A stretch of 64,000 nt of DNA from Nocardioides furvisabuli (GTDB lineage Bacteria > Actinomycetota > Actinomycetes > Propionibacteriales > Nocardioidaceae): NCBI RefSeq assembly GCF_021083185.1, contig NZ_JAIGQB010000003.1, positions 372,001-436,000 on the forward strand. Reading direction: 5' to 3'. Below are positions 25,511 through 34,198 of this stretch, piece after piece; position 1 is the first letter of the stretch, and each line of letters starts with the position of its first letter. The notes under the pieces are model-generated. The model was given only the letters and a program-made list of their open reading frames with translations, searched no databases and was not told the DNA's origin. Made by a program: the position numbers and the translations under genes.

Positions 25511-26545
25511 GTGAACACGCCGCGCACCCCGATCCGCCCGGGTGCGCCCACCCTGGACGAGGTGGCCCGGGTCGCGGGCGTCTCGCGCGCCACCGCCTCG
25601 CGGGCCATCAACGGCGGCCAGCGGGTCAGCGCCCGCGCCCAGTCGGCGGTGGACAGCGCCGTGCAGACGCTGGGCTACGTCCCGAACCCGGCCGCGCGGA
25701 GCCTGGTCACGCGGCGTACGGACTCCATCGCGGTGGTCGTGCCGGAGCCCGACGACCGGGTCTTCTCCGACCCGTTCTTCGCCGGCACGCTGCGCGGGGT
25801 CAACCGGGTGCTCGCCGAGCGCGACATCCAGCTCGTGCTGCTGCTCGCGCGCCCGGGCGCCTCGACGGCGCGCACCCTGCGCTACCTCACCAACCGCCAC
25901 GTGGACGGCGCCGTGGTCACCTCCCACCACCGCGACGACCGCCTCGCCGAGCACCTCGCGGACCTCGGCCTGCCCTGCGTCTTCGGCGGTCGCCCGTGGA
26001 CCGGTGGCGACCGGGTGACCTACGTCGACGTCGACAACACCGCAGGCGAGCGCGAGGCCACCGAGGTGCTCGTCGCTCGCGGGTGCCGGCGCATCGGCAC
26101 GGTCGCCGGCCCGGCAGACATGACCGCCGGGGTCGACCGCCTCGAGGGCTGGCGGCAGGCGATGGCCGCGGCCGGGCTCGAGGCCGACGCCGTCGAGCAC
26201 GGTGACTTCACCGAGGGCAGCGGCGAGGACGCCGCGCGCGCCCTGCTCGAGCGTCACCCCGACCTCGACGGCCTCGTCGTCGCCTCCGACCTCATGGCCT
26301 CGGGCGCGCTGCGGGTGCTGGCCGGCCTCGGGCGCCGGGTGCCCGACGACGTCGCCGTCGTCGGCTTCGACGACCTCGGCGTCGCCGAGCGCACCACCCC
26401 GACGCTCACCACCGTGCGCCAGCCGGTCGAGGAGATGGCCGCCCGGGCCACCCGGCTGCTGCTCGAGCGGATCGACGGCGTCGAGGAGGGCCACCCGATG
26501 CGGCTCATCGTGCCGCCGGTGCTGGTCCGCCGCGAGAGCGCCTGA
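25511..26545 (+). CDS. LacI family transcriptional regulator
   Basis: A 344-aa LacI-type repressor. The HTH is TLDEVARVAGVSRATASRAIN at about 14-34, followed by the hinge (VQTLGYVPNPAARSL), and a periplasmic-binding-protein-like sensor domain with DPFFAGTLRGVNRV and DGLVVASDLMASGALRVL. GTG start at 25511. Such regulators usually control sugar uptake, but no sugar operon adjoins. Targets are unknown. The region just upstream is occupied by the palindromic repeat. Confidence 0.88.
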   Translation: MNTPRTPIRPGAPTLDEVARVAGVSRATASRAINGGQRVSARAQSAVDSAVQTLGYVPNPAARSLVTRRTDSIAVVVPEPDDRVFSDPFFAGTLRGVNRVLAERDIQLVLLLARPGASTARTLRYLTNRHVDGAVVTSHHRDDRLAEHLADLGLPCVFGGRPWTGGDRVTYVDVDNTAGEREATEVLVARGCRRIGTVAGPADMTAGVDRLEGWRQAMAAAGLEADAVEHGDFTEGSGEDAARALLERHPDLDGLVVASDLMASGALRVLAGLGRRVPDDVAVVGFDDLGVAERTTPTLTTVRQPVEEMAARATRLLLERIDGVEEGHPMRLIVPPVLVRRESA

Positions 26546-26608
26546 TTGATCGAAACGCCTTCGTTCCTCAGATGCTCGTCCACCGAGTCGTACGCCGACC
26601 GGTGCGGG

Positions 26609-27699
26609 TCAGCGGTCGGTGAGGGCGGCCGCGGTGGCGCGCGCCGACGGACCCACGCCGGCCAGCGTCGCCGAGGCGGGCCCGGTCCAGTCGCCGTAGC
26701 CGACGAGGTGCAGTCGCGGCTCGGCGAGCGCAGCCGTGCCCGACGGGCCGCCGACGGGGATCCGGCCGTCATGGGTGCGGAGGCCCAGCGGACGCAGGTG
26801 CTGGAGCGCGGGACGGAAGCCGGTGCACCAGATCACTGCGTCGCAGTCCTGCCGGGTGCCGTCGGCCCAGACGACGCCGGAGCTGTCGAGCGCGGCGAAC
26901 ATCGCCCGCGCCTCCAGCACCCCGCGGGCTCGGGCGTCCTTGACGCTGGCGGCCATCACGATGTCGCCGAGCCCGCCGACGCCGGCGTGCTCGCGCCCCT
27001 GCTCGAGCGCCTCGATCCGCGCGCGGGCGGTGGCGAACAGGACGCGGCCGTCCACGTCGTCGGGCAGGAATCGTGGCGTGCGAGCCGTGACCCACGTCGT
27101 CGTGGCGACGGTCGACACCTCGGCCAGCACCTGGGCGGCGGAGTTGCCGCCCCCGACCACCACGACGTGCTGCCCGGTGAAGTCGGCCGGCGTGCTGTAG
27201 CCGACGGTGTGGAGCTGGCGGCCCGTGAAGTCCGCCATTCCGGGGCGGCGGGGCCAGAAGGGCCGCTCCCACGTGCCGGTGGCCGACACGACGGCGCGCG
27301 CCGCCACGGTGTGGTGGTCCGGACGAGCAGCCGGCCGTCGGGGGCACCGCCGCGGGTGACCGAGGCGACCCGGTGCGGCCGCTGCACGCGCAGGTCGTAG
27401 CGCTCCTCGTAGCGGGTGAGGTAGTCGACCACGTGGTCGCGCGGCGGGTAGCCCTGCGTCGCGTCGTCCCACGGCGGCATCATCCAGCCGGGGAGGGAGG
27501 AGAACCCGGCGGGGGAGAACAGGCGCAGCCCCTCCCAGGTCCGCGGCCACGCCCCGCCGGGGCGGTCCGCCGCATCGAGCACGACGAGGTCCCGGCCCGG
27601 CACCAGTCCCGCGCGCTGGAGGTAGAACGCGGTGGCCAGGCCCGCCGGCCCGCTGCCGACGACGGCGACGTCGACGTGGTCAGGAAGCATGGGGGGCAA
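26609..27699 (-). pseudogene. Frameshifted FAD-dependent NAD(P)-binding oxidoreductase
   Basis: Two overlapping frames together make one protein. The N-terminal part ([38 protein letters not shown]) reads well to about 27315. From there the other frame continues [20 protein letters not shown], then the NADPH motif [17 protein letters not shown], and a normal C-terminus ([17 protein letters not shown]). The total is 1091 nt, one short of a whole number of codons, so a single base is missing in the CGGACCACCACACCGTGG stretch. The result is either a real lesion or a sequencing error. Its family includes thioredoxin-reductase-like oxidoreductases common in ars clusters. It overlaps the arsC start by 20 bp. 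Confidence 0.8.
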
Positions 27700-28375
27700 G
27701 GTACGCCCCGCGCTCCGTGCGCAGCCCCTCGAGCAGCTCGGTGACGCGCCGGTCGATGTCGTCGCGGATCTCCCGCACCGCGGTGAGGTCCTGCCCCACC
27801 GGGTCCGCGACCGCCCAGTCCAGGTAGCGGCGGCCGGGCAGGATCGGGCAGGAGTCGCCGCAGCCCATGGTGACGACGACGTCGGCGCCCGCCACGACCT
27901 CGTCGGTCAACGGCTTGGGGAAGAGGTCGGCCCCGTCGATGCCGAGCTCCTCGAGCACGACGGCGACCTCGGCCTGCACGGCGGAGCCGGGCGCGGTCCC
28001 GGCCGACGCCACCTCCACCCGGCCCGCGGAGCGGTGCGCCACCAGGGCCGCGGCGAGCTGTGAACGGCCGGAGTTGGCCGTGCACACGAACAGCACGAGC
28101 GGGGCACGGCCGGCGTGGGCGTCGGATCCGCCCGTCGTCCGGGCGCGGGTCGCAGCGCGCAGCCGCTCGCGCGCGAAGCGCTGTGCGAGCAGCGGGAGGT
28201 AGGCCGCGATGCTGGCCGGGAGCAGACGGGCGTAGGAGTCCTCGAGGCACTCCGTGACGGTCTCGGGGGCGAAGGTCCCGGCGAACTCCTCGAGGAGCTC
28301 CGCCCTCGCAGAGGCGAGCGCGACGCGCTGGTGGCTGGTCGACGGGGACGGCGTCGGGGTCGTGGCGTCAGGCAT
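27680..28375 (-). CDS. arsC: Arsenate reductase, low-MW phosphatase type with N-terminal helical domain
   Basis: A 231-aa protein reducing arsenate to arsenite. The phosphatase-like CX5R loop is CTANSGRS at 98-105, and TMGCGDSCP plus the DWAVADP acid loop follow. The first ~75 residues form a three-helix domain found in actinobacterial members, thought to mediate dimerisation. The ATG at 28375 has GGAGGT 5 nt upstream; the frame's earlier start at 28444 lies inside the operator. In actinobacteria such enzymes take electrons from mycothiol/mycoredoxin or thioredoxin (family knowledge). Divergent from arsR. Confidence 0.88.
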   Translation of the reverse strand: MPDATTPTPSPSTSHQRVALASARAELLEEFAGTFAPETVTECLEDSYARLLPASIAAYLPLLAQRFARERLRAATRARTTGGSDAHAGRAPLVLFVCTANSGRSQLAAALVAHRSAGRVEVASAGTAPGSAVQAEVAVVLEELGIDGADLFPKPLTDEVVAGADVVVTMGCGDSCPILPGRRYLDWAVADPVGQDLTAVREIRDDIDRRVTELLEGLRTERGAYLAPHAS

Positions 28376-28397
28376 GACGTACCTCCGGAAGAGATGG

Positions 28398-28465
28398 CAT
28401 CGACATCGATCAATGTCGATGTCCGTCAATGTGGCGGGATGCATCGACCTCTGTCAACATAGACA
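28398..28465. promoter_or_regulatory. ArsR operator region between arsC and arsR
   Basis: CATCGACAT-(6)-ATGTCGATG is a perfect 9-bp inverted repeat at 28398-28421. TGTC-(6)-GACA follows at 28452-28465 next to the arsR ATG. The half-site resembles that of the second ars operator at 33076, suggesting both respond to related ArsR proteins. Confidence 0.7.
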
Positions 28466-28466
28466 C

Positions 28467-28868
28467 ATGTCGAAGTCACCTGCCGCCTGCGACGTCGGCG
28501 CCCCCGAGGGCCTCGAGTGCTGCGTCCCCCTCGCCCGCGAGCCCATCACCCCCGCCCAGGCCGACGGCGTCGTGCCGATGCTCAAGGCGATCGCCGACCC
28601 GGCCCGCCTGCGGCTGCTCTCGCTGGTGCTCTCGCACGAGGGCGGAGAGGCGTGTGTCTGCGACCTCCTGCCCTACTTCGACCTCTCCCAGCCCACCATC
28701 AGCCATCACCTCAAGGTGCTGCACGACGCCGGCCTCCTCCACCGGGAGAAGCGCGGCACGTGGGTCTACTACATCGCGCGTCCCGAGGCGATGCGGGCCC
28801 TCGGCAGCCTCTTCACCGCCGCTCCGTCCCCTGTCCCGTCCGCCGCCCTGGCGGGAGCAGGCGCATGA
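28467..28868 (+). CDS. arsR: ArsR family arsenite-responsive repressor
   Basis: A 133-aa SmtB/ArsR winged-helix protein. DNA-binding helices lie at DLLPYFDLSQPTISHHLKVL (66-85). Thiols for As(III) are Cys8, Cys18/Cys19 (LECCVP) and Cys63/Cys65 (ACVCDLL). Paired N-terminal cysteines plus one in the HTH region resemble the Corynebacterium ArsR site rather than the E. coli CVC-only site. ATG 28467 is the first start after the operator. Its stop overlaps acr3 by 4 bp, so the operon arsR-acr3-arsC2 is translationally coupled. Confidence 0.88.
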   Translation: MSKSPAACDVGAPEGLECCVPLAREPITPAQADGVVPMLKAIADPARLRLLSLVLSHEGGEACVCDLLPYFDLSQPTISHHLKVLHDAGLLHREKRGTWVYYIARPEAMRALGSLFTAAPSPVPSAALAGAGA

Positions 28869-29998
28869 GCGACACCGTGCACGAGCCCGCCGCCCCGTCC
28901 TCGGGCGCTGGTGCGGACCCGGTCCTCCAGCGCCTCTCGACGCTCGACCGGTTCCTGCCGGTGTGGATCGGCGTCGCCATGGTCGTCGGGCTGTTCCTCG
29001 GCCGGGTGGTCGAGGGCCTCGACGACGCGCTCGCCGCCGTCGAGGTCGGCTCGGTCTCGCTCCCCATCGCGGTCGGCCTGCTGATCATGATGTACCCCGT
29101 CCTGGCCAAGGTGCGCTACGACGAGCTCGGCCACGTCACCCGCGACACCCGCATGCTGGTGACCTCGATCGTGCTCAACTGGGTCCTCGGTCCGGCGCTG
29201 ATGTTCGCCCTGGCCTGGCTGCTGCTGCCCGACCTCCCGGAGTACCGCACCGGCCTGATCATCGTCGGGCTGGCCCGCTGCATCGCGATGGTCCTGATCT
29301 GGAACGACCTCGCGTGCGGTGACCGCGAGGCGGCGGCGATCCTGGTCGCCATCAACGCGGTGTTCCAGATCCTGGCCTTCGCCTTCCTCGGCTACTTCTA
29401 CCTCCAGGTCCTGCCCGGCTGGCTCGGCCTCGAGCAGTCCGCGCTCGACGTCTCGGTGTGGGGCATCGCGAAGTCGGTGCTGGTGTTCCTCGGGATCCCC
29501 CTGCTGGCCGGCTTCCTCACCCGCACGCTCGGTGAGCGGGCCAAGGGCCGTGAGTGGTACGAGTCCAGCTTCCTCCCGCGGATCGGGCCCGCTGCCCTCT
29601 ACGGCCTGCTCTTCACGATCGTCCTGCTGTTCGCGCTCCAGGGCGACACCATCACCAGCCAGCCCCTCGACGTCGCCCGCATCGCGGTGCCGCTCCTGGC
29701 CTACTTCGTCCTCATGTGGGGCGGCTCGATGCTGCTGACCAAGGTGCTCGGCTTCGACTACCAGCGGGCGACGGCAGTCTCCTTCACCGCTGCCGGCAAC
29801 AACTTCGAGCTCGCGATCGCCGTGGCGATCGGCGTGTTCGGGGTGACCTCGGGCCAGGCCCTCGCCGGCGTGGTCGGCCCGCTCATCGAGGTCCCCGCCC
29901 TGGTCGGCCTGGTCTACGTCAGCCTCTGGGCCCGCCGGTTCTTTCGGGACGGCACCTCCGAACCGTCCTCCACCCACTCCTCAGGAGCCCACCGATGA
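28865..29998 (+). CDS. acr3: Arsenite efflux permease, ACR3 family
   Basis: A 377-aa, ten-helix ACR3-type exporter of arsenite. RCIAMVLIWNDLACGD carries the conserved cysteine needed for transport, and AGNNFELAIAVAIGVFG is the other family signature. A hydrophilic N-terminus of ~28 residues precedes helix 1. ATG overlaps the arsR stop (ATGA 28865-28868), and its own stop overlaps the following arsC2 start. The order arsR-acr3-arsC is standard for actinobacterial arsenic operons. Confidence 0.9.
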   Translation: MSDTVHEPAAPSSGAGADPVLQRLSTLDRFLPVWIGVAMVVGLFLGRVVEGLDDALAAVEVGSVSLPIAVGLLIMMYPVLAKVRYDELGHVTRDTRMLVTSIVLNWVLGPALMFALAWLLLPDLPEYRTGLIIVGLARCIAMVLIWNDLACGDREAAAILVAINAVFQILAFAFLGYFYLQVLPGWLGLEQSALDVSVWGIAKSVLVFLGIPLLAGFLTRTLGERAKGREWYESSFLPRIGPAALYGLLFTIVLLFALQGDTITSQPLDVARIAVPLLAYFVLMWGGSMLLTKVLGFDYQRATAVSFTAAGNNFELAIAVAIGVFGVTSGQALAGVVGPLIEVPALVGLVYVSLWARRFFRDGTSEPSSTHSSGAHR

Positions 29999-30441
29999 GC
30001 GACACCTCCGGCACCCCGCAGATCGTCTTCGCCTGCGTCCGCAACGGCGGGCGGTCCGTGATCAGCCGTGTCCTCGCCGAGCACTACGCCGGAGGCCGGG
30101 TGCTCGCGCTCTCCGCCGGCACCCAGCCCGGGGACCACGTCCACCCCGAGGTCGCGGCCGTCCTCGAGAAGCTCGGCCTCGACGCCTCCCGTGAGCGTCC
30201 CGAGCTGCTGACCCGCGACACCGTCGCGGCCAGCACGATGGCGATCACGCTCGGCTGCGGCGAGGAGTGCCCCTACGTGCCCGGCGTGACCTACGTCGAC
30301 TGGCCGGTCGCCGACCCGGGCGGCCGGGACGAGGAGACGGTCCGCGCGATCATCGCCGACCTCGACGGCCGGGTCCGTGCCCTGCTCGTCGAGCTGGTCC
30401 CGGACCTCGAGCTGCCCCCGTCAGTGCTCGCCGACGCCTGA
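29995..30441 (+). CDS. arsC: Arsenate reductase ArsC (low-MW phosphatase type), second copy
   Basis: A 148-aa protein of the same fold as the arsC at 27680 but without the N-terminal helical domain. The CX5R loop is CVRNGGR at about 14-20, with LGCGEECP and VDWPVADPGG later. The loop sequence is unusual (VRNGG rather than TANSG), so activity or redox partner may differ from the divergent copy. It is the third gene of the arsR operon. Its 3' end overlaps the convergent MFS gene by 21 bp. Confidence 0.82.
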   Translation: MSDTSGTPQIVFACVRNGGRSVISRVLAEHYAGGRVLALSAGTQPGDHVHPEVAAVLEKLGLDASRERPELLTRDTVAASTMAITLGCGEECPYVPGVTYVDWPVADPGGRDEETVRAIIADLDGRVRALLVELVPDLELPPSVLADA

Positions 30442-31698
30442 GCCCGGTCGTCCGGACCGGTCGTCCGGAAGCCCGGCCGGTGCGGCGTACGCCATCAGCA
30501 CGGCGGCCAGCGCAGCCAGCCCCGCCAGCGCCAGGAAGGCCCGGGCGTAGGAGCCCAGTGCGGTGGCCAGCACCGCTCCCACGAAGGGGGCCGTCGCGGC
30601 TGCGACGAGGGTCGGTGCGCTCATCAGGCCGTTGAGCGTGCCGTACGACGTAGGTCCCCATCGGTCCGTGATCGCGGTCGCCTGCACCAGCGTGTGGACG
30701 CCGCGGGCCAGCCCCAGCACCATCCCCACGGCGACGAGGACGCCCGGCGAGGGCGGGGCCAGCGCCAGAGCGGCGGTGGTGCCCGCCAGGGCCGCCAGCA
30801 CGACCACCCCGCGACCCGTCACCGAGGTGCCGGCCGCGAAGCGAGCGTAGCCCAGCCGGCCCACCACCTGTCCCACCCCGCTGAGCCCGAGGGCCAGCGC
30901 CGCGAGGTTGCGGCTCATCCCCTGCTCCACCAGCATCGGGACCAGGTTGACCACGACGGCGAAGACGGCCAGGGCCGTGAGCGCGTGGGCAGTGGTCAGC
31001 AGCACGAACGCCCTGCTGCGCACCACCTCCGACGACTGCTGCGCCGGCACAGGCATGCCGGTCGCGGGGGGCTCGCGCCGCCACGGGTGGTCGAGTCCCC
31101 ACCAGTGCAGCGGCACGGTGACGAACACGAGCCCGGCCAGCAGGACCAGGTAGGCCAGGCGCCAGCCGAGGGCGTCGTCCAGCACGGACGCGAGCGGGGC
31201 GAAGACGGTGCTCGCGAGGCCGGCGACGAGGGTGAGCGTGGTGAGCGCGCGGACCCGGCGTACGCCTCCCCAGTGGGTGAGGGCGGCGAACGCGGGCGGG
31301 TAGAGGGTGCCCGCCATCGCGGCGCCGGTCAGCGCCCACCCGAGGTAGAAGACCGTGAGGTCGGGGGCCAGCGCCACGGCCGTGATCCCGGGGATCGCGA
31401 CGACGGACGCGGCGGTCATCACCCTGCGCGGCCCGACGGCGTCGATGTGGCGCCCGACCCAGATGCCGATCGCGCCGGACACGAGCTGGGCGAGTGAGAA
31501 CGCGCCCGTGACCGCTGTTGCAGACCACCCCGTGTCGGCGGTGATCGAGGACTGCAGCGCGGCGAAGGCGTAGTAGAGGACGCCCCACGAGACGATCTGC
31601 ACGGCGCTGAGCACCACGACGACCTGTCGGAGGCCGGCGTCGTCGAGCGCGTCCGGGGCACGGGCCACCGGTGCTCCGTGCCCCGCGGGCGTTGTCAC
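30421..31698 (-). CDS. MFS transporter of the second ars module
   Basis: A 425-aa, 12-helix major facilitator. Early motif VVVLSAVQIVSWGVLYYAFAALQSSI and GRHIDAVGPRRVM in the loop between helices 2 and 3 are typical. The GTG start at 31698 overlaps the upstream FAD-oxidoreductase stop by 4 bp (GTGA), so the pair is co-translated. Placement in an ArsR-controlled module suggests export of an arsenic compound, possibly an organoarsenical or modified arsenate, but that is inference. The 3' end overlaps arsC2 by 21 bp. Confidence 0.78.
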   Translation of the reverse strand: MTTPAGHGAPVARAPDALDDAGLRQVVVVLSAVQIVSWGVLYYAFAALQSSITADTGWSATAVTGAFSLAQLVSGAIGIWVGRHIDAVGPRRVMTAASVVAIPGITAVALAPDLTVFYLGWALTGAAMAGTLYPPAFAALTHWGGVRRVRALTTLTLVAGLASTVFAPLASVLDDALGWRLAYLVLLAGLVFVTVPLHWWGLDHPWRREPPATGMPVPAQQSSEVVRSRAFVLLTTAHALTALAVFAVVVNLVPMLVEQGMSRNLAALALGLSGVGQVVGRLGYARFAAGTSVTGRGVVVLAALAGTTAALALAPPSPGVLVAVGMVLGLARGVHTLVQATAITDRWGPTSYGTLNGLMSAPTLVAAATAPFVGAVLATALGSYARAFLALAGLAALAAVLMAYAAPAGLPDDRSGRPGSGVGEH

Positions 31699-33050
31699 TG
31701 CTCGGGGCGCCCCGGCGCGACCAGCTGCGGCTCGGCGTCGATCGGTCCGCAGCACCCGCCGCCGTCCGCCTCCGCGAGCGCGTCGGGGGCGTCGAAGCTG
31801 CCGGCCCCGTTGCACACGCCGGTCGCCGGCAGCACCAGCTCGACCCGGTCCGCGGCCTCGAGGTCACCGGCGAGCGCGGCGACCACGGAGCGCACCTGCT
31901 CGAAGCCGGTCATCGCGAGGAACGAGGGCGCCCGGCCGTAGGACTTCATGCCGACCAGGTAGAGCCCCGGCTCGGGCTGGGCGAGCTCACGGTGGCCGTG
32001 GGGCGCCACGTCGCCGCAGCTGTGGTGGTCGGGGTGGATCTCGCCGGCCAGCGCGCGCGCCGAACCGAGGGCGGGGTCGAGGTCGAGTCGCACCTCGGAG
32101 AGGAACGTGACGTCGGGGCGGAACCCGGTCACGACGATCACCTCGTCCACGTCCGACACCTGCTGCCCGTCCGTCGAGACGAGGGTGAGGCGGCCGTCGG
32201 GCTGGGCGGCGACGGCCTCGGTGCGAAACCGCGTCACCGTGCTCACCTGCGCGCTGGTGGCGGCGGTCCTCGCGTCCTGGCCGAGCCGGCCGCGCTGCTC
32301 GAGCTGGTCGTTGTCGCCCCCGCCGAAGGCGTCGCCGACAGAGGGCCGCCGCAGCAGCCAGGACACCCGCGTCGTCGGCTCACGCTCGGCGATGCGGGCC
32401 AGCCCGATGAGCACGCCCTGGGCCGAGGCGCCCTTCCCGGCGACGGCGACGTGCCTGCCGGCGTAGCGGCCGGCGACGGCGGGGTCGGCGAGGTCGGGGA
32501 TGCCGTAGGTGATCCGGTCGGCGTGGTCGGCCTCCCCGAGCGCGGGCAGGCCGTCGGCGCCGAGCGGGTTGGGACGGGTCCAGGTGCCGGAGGCGTCGAC
32601 GACGGCGCTGCCGAGCAGACGCTCGCGTCCCGTGGGCCCGTCGACGTGGAGGGCAAAGGCGTCGTCCTCGCGGCCGGAGTCCACGAGCAGGTCCCGGCCG
32701 GCGCGGCTGACGCCGACGACGCGGCTGTCGAATCGGATCGAGCCGCCGGGACGCTGGTCCAGCACCTCGGCGAGCGGTCGGAGGTAGGCGCTGCGCCACT
32801 CGGCTCCCGTCGGGTAGGCGCCGTCGTCGGGCGCGGTCAAGGTTCCGCCCGCCTCGAGCAGCCGACGGGCCGCGGGGTCGACGAGCTCGGCCCACGACGA
32901 GAACAGCCGCACGTGCGACCACTCGCCCACCGCCGCGCCGGCGTCGGGCCCGGCCTCGAGGACGACGAAGTCCAGGCCGCGCTCGGCGGCGTGGGCGGCT
33001 GCGGCCAGCCCGATGGGACCGGCTCCGATGATGACGACGGGGTGGGGCAT
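31695..33050 (-). CDS. FAD-dependent oxidoreductase/flavin monooxygenase of the ars module
   Basis: A 451-aa two-dinucleotide-binding flavoprotein. FAD motif VVIIGAGPIGLAAAAHA opens the chain, VAVAGKGASAQGVL is the NADPH-like motif and VIVVTGFRPDVTFL precedes the final FAD strand. The C-terminus has a cysteine cluster (GVCNGAG and GGGCCGP), suggesting thiol metalloid contact. Members of this group occur in ars operons (ArsO-type, putative). It is divergent from the ArsR-GNAT fusion across a strong operator and co-translated with the MFS gene. Substrate is unknown. Confidence 0.8.
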   Translation of the reverse strand: MPHPVVIIGAGPIGLAAAAHAAERGLDFVVLEAGPDAGAAVGEWSHVRLFSSWAELVDPAARRLLEAGGTLTAPDDGAYPTGAEWRSAYLRPLAEVLDQRPGGSIRFDSRVVGVSRAGRDLLVDSGREDDAFALHVDGPTGRERLLGSAVVDASGTWTRPNPLGADGLPALGEADHADRITYGIPDLADPAVAGRYAGRHVAVAGKGASAQGVLIGLARIAEREPTTRVSWLLRRPSVGDAFGGGDNDQLEQRGRLGQDARTAATSAQVSTVTRFRTEAVAAQPDGRLTLVSTDGQQVSDVDEVIVVTGFRPDVTFLSEVRLDLDPALGSARALAGEIHPDHHSCGDVAPHGHRELAQPEPGLYLVGMKSYGRAPSFLAMTGFEQVRSVVAALAGDLEAADRVELVLPATGVCNGAGSFDAPDALAEADGGGCCGPIDAEPQLVAPGRPEQ

Positions 33051-33075
33051 GGCTGGTCTCCTGCGGTTCGGGTCA

Positions 33076-33122
33076 TTACATCGACAGGCGTCGATGTAAC
33101 GACTCTATCGACGGACATCGAT
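33076..33122. promoter_or_regulatory. Operator of the second ars module
   Basis: TTACATCGAC-AGGC-GTCGATGTAA (33076-33099) is a perfect 10-bp inverted repeat between divergent genes. A weaker repeat ATCGA-(6)-TCGAT follows at 33107-33122. The ACATCGAC half-site is shared with the operator at 28398. Confidence 0.7.
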
Positions 33123-33144
33123 GAAGGCAAGGTAGTCTGGCTGC

Positions 33145-33987
33145 ATGACCCTGCAGCGAGAGGCGCCCGCCGTGCTCGGCAAGGCCGAGGCGGAGGAGTA
33201 CGCCGAGTGGTTCGCCGTCCTGGCGGACCCGACGCGCGTCCGGCTGCTGCACACGCTCTCGACGTCGCGGACCGGCGCCATGCGGGTGGGAGACCTCGCG
33301 CAGGCGCTCGAGGTCAGCCAGTCCACCTGCTCCCACCACGTCGAGCTGCTGCGCAGGGTCGGCTTCGTGGTGGTCGACAAGGTCGGCACCTCGAGCATGG
33401 TCTCGGTCAATGCGGCCTGCTGCACCGGGCTCCCGCACGCTGCGGACGTCGTGATGGGCACGCTGTCGGCACCCCCGTGCTGCCCCGAGGACCTGCCCGT
33501 GGACGTCGTCACCCGCCCGACCACCGACGCGGACCTGCCCGCGGTGCTGGCGATCTACGCCGAGGGCCTCGCCACGCGAAACGCCACCTTCGAGACGCAG
33601 GTGCCGACCGCGGAGCAGCTGCGCTCGCGCTGGCTCCCCGGGGCGTCGTGGGTGGCCGAGCTCGAGGGTGATGTGGTCGGGTGGACGGCCATCACGCCGG
33701 TCTCGACGCGTGAGTGCTACTCCGGGGTGGGGGAGAGCTCGGTCTACGTCGCGGAGCGGGCGCGCGGGCGGGGGGTGGGCAGGACCCTGCTCTTCACGCA
33801 GGTCACCGAGGCCGACCGGGCCGGGCTGTGGACGCTCCAGACCTCGATCTTCCCGGAGAACCGCGCGAGCCTCGCCCTGCACCACTCCGCCGGGTTCCGC
33901 ACCTTGGCGGTGCGCCGGCGGATCGCGCAGCTCGACGGCGCGTGGCGCGACACGGTGCTCCTCGAGCGCCGCCGCGAGGGCGACTGA
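33145..33987 (+). CDS. ArsR-type regulator fused to GNAT acetyltransferase (ArsN-like)
   Basis: A 280-aa fusion. Residues 15-90 are an ArsR winged helix (LADPTRVRLLHTLS, SQSTCSHHVELLRRVGF) with candidate As thiols Cys62, Cys92/93 and Cys112/113. Residues 122-280 are a GNAT domain (DADLPAVLAIYAEGLATRNATFE, RARGRGVGRTLL, SIFPENRASLALHHSAGF, QLDGAWRDTVLLERR) closely patterned on phosphinothricin acetyltransferase and ArsN1. ArsN1 acetylates arsinothricin, an organoarsenical antibiotic, so resistance to it or to phosphinothricin is a good hypothesis. It is divergent from an oxidoreductase/MFS pair. Regulation is probably autogenous. Confidence 0.85.
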   Translation: MTLQREAPAVLGKAEAEEYAEWFAVLADPTRVRLLHTLSTSRTGAMRVGDLAQALEVSQSTCSHHVELLRRVGFVVVDKVGTSSMVSVNAACCTGLPHAADVVMGTLSAPPCCPEDLPVDVVTRPTTDADLPAVLAIYAEGLATRNATFETQVPTAEQLRSRWLPGASWVAELEGDVVGWTAITPVSTRECYSGVGESSVYVAERARGRGVGRTLLFTQVTEADRAGLWTLQTSIFPENRASLALHHSAGFRTLAVRRRIAQLDGAWRDTVLLERRREGD

Positions 33988-34198
33988 GACGAGGCCCTCC
34001 CGCGCTGGGATTCACGCGAACACCACGCGTACCGCTACCGTGGGGTCCTCAGACGCCCGGCCGGTCTTGCCCCGGGCGCAGGCTCGCCCGACACGCTCGC
34101 GGCGGGACCCTTCCTCACACTGAGGCACGTACGCCGCACATCCCGTCGAGAACGACGCAGCGGCTCACGGTGGCGAGACGCCAACCGAAAGCACTCAC
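33988..34198. other. 211-bp intergenic leader before the RhlE gene
   Basis: No ORF is supported here. The stretch is long for this compact genome and likely holds the RhlE promoter and 5' leader, consistent with cold- or autoregulated DEAD-box leaders elsewhere. CCTCAG near 34048 could pair with CTGAGG near 34120, but no defined RNA motif is recognised. Confidence 0.35.

Noticed and set aside
33988..34198. Structured RNA or small RNA in the rhlE leader
   Set aside because: No convincing helix or known motif; recorded only as an intergenic leader.
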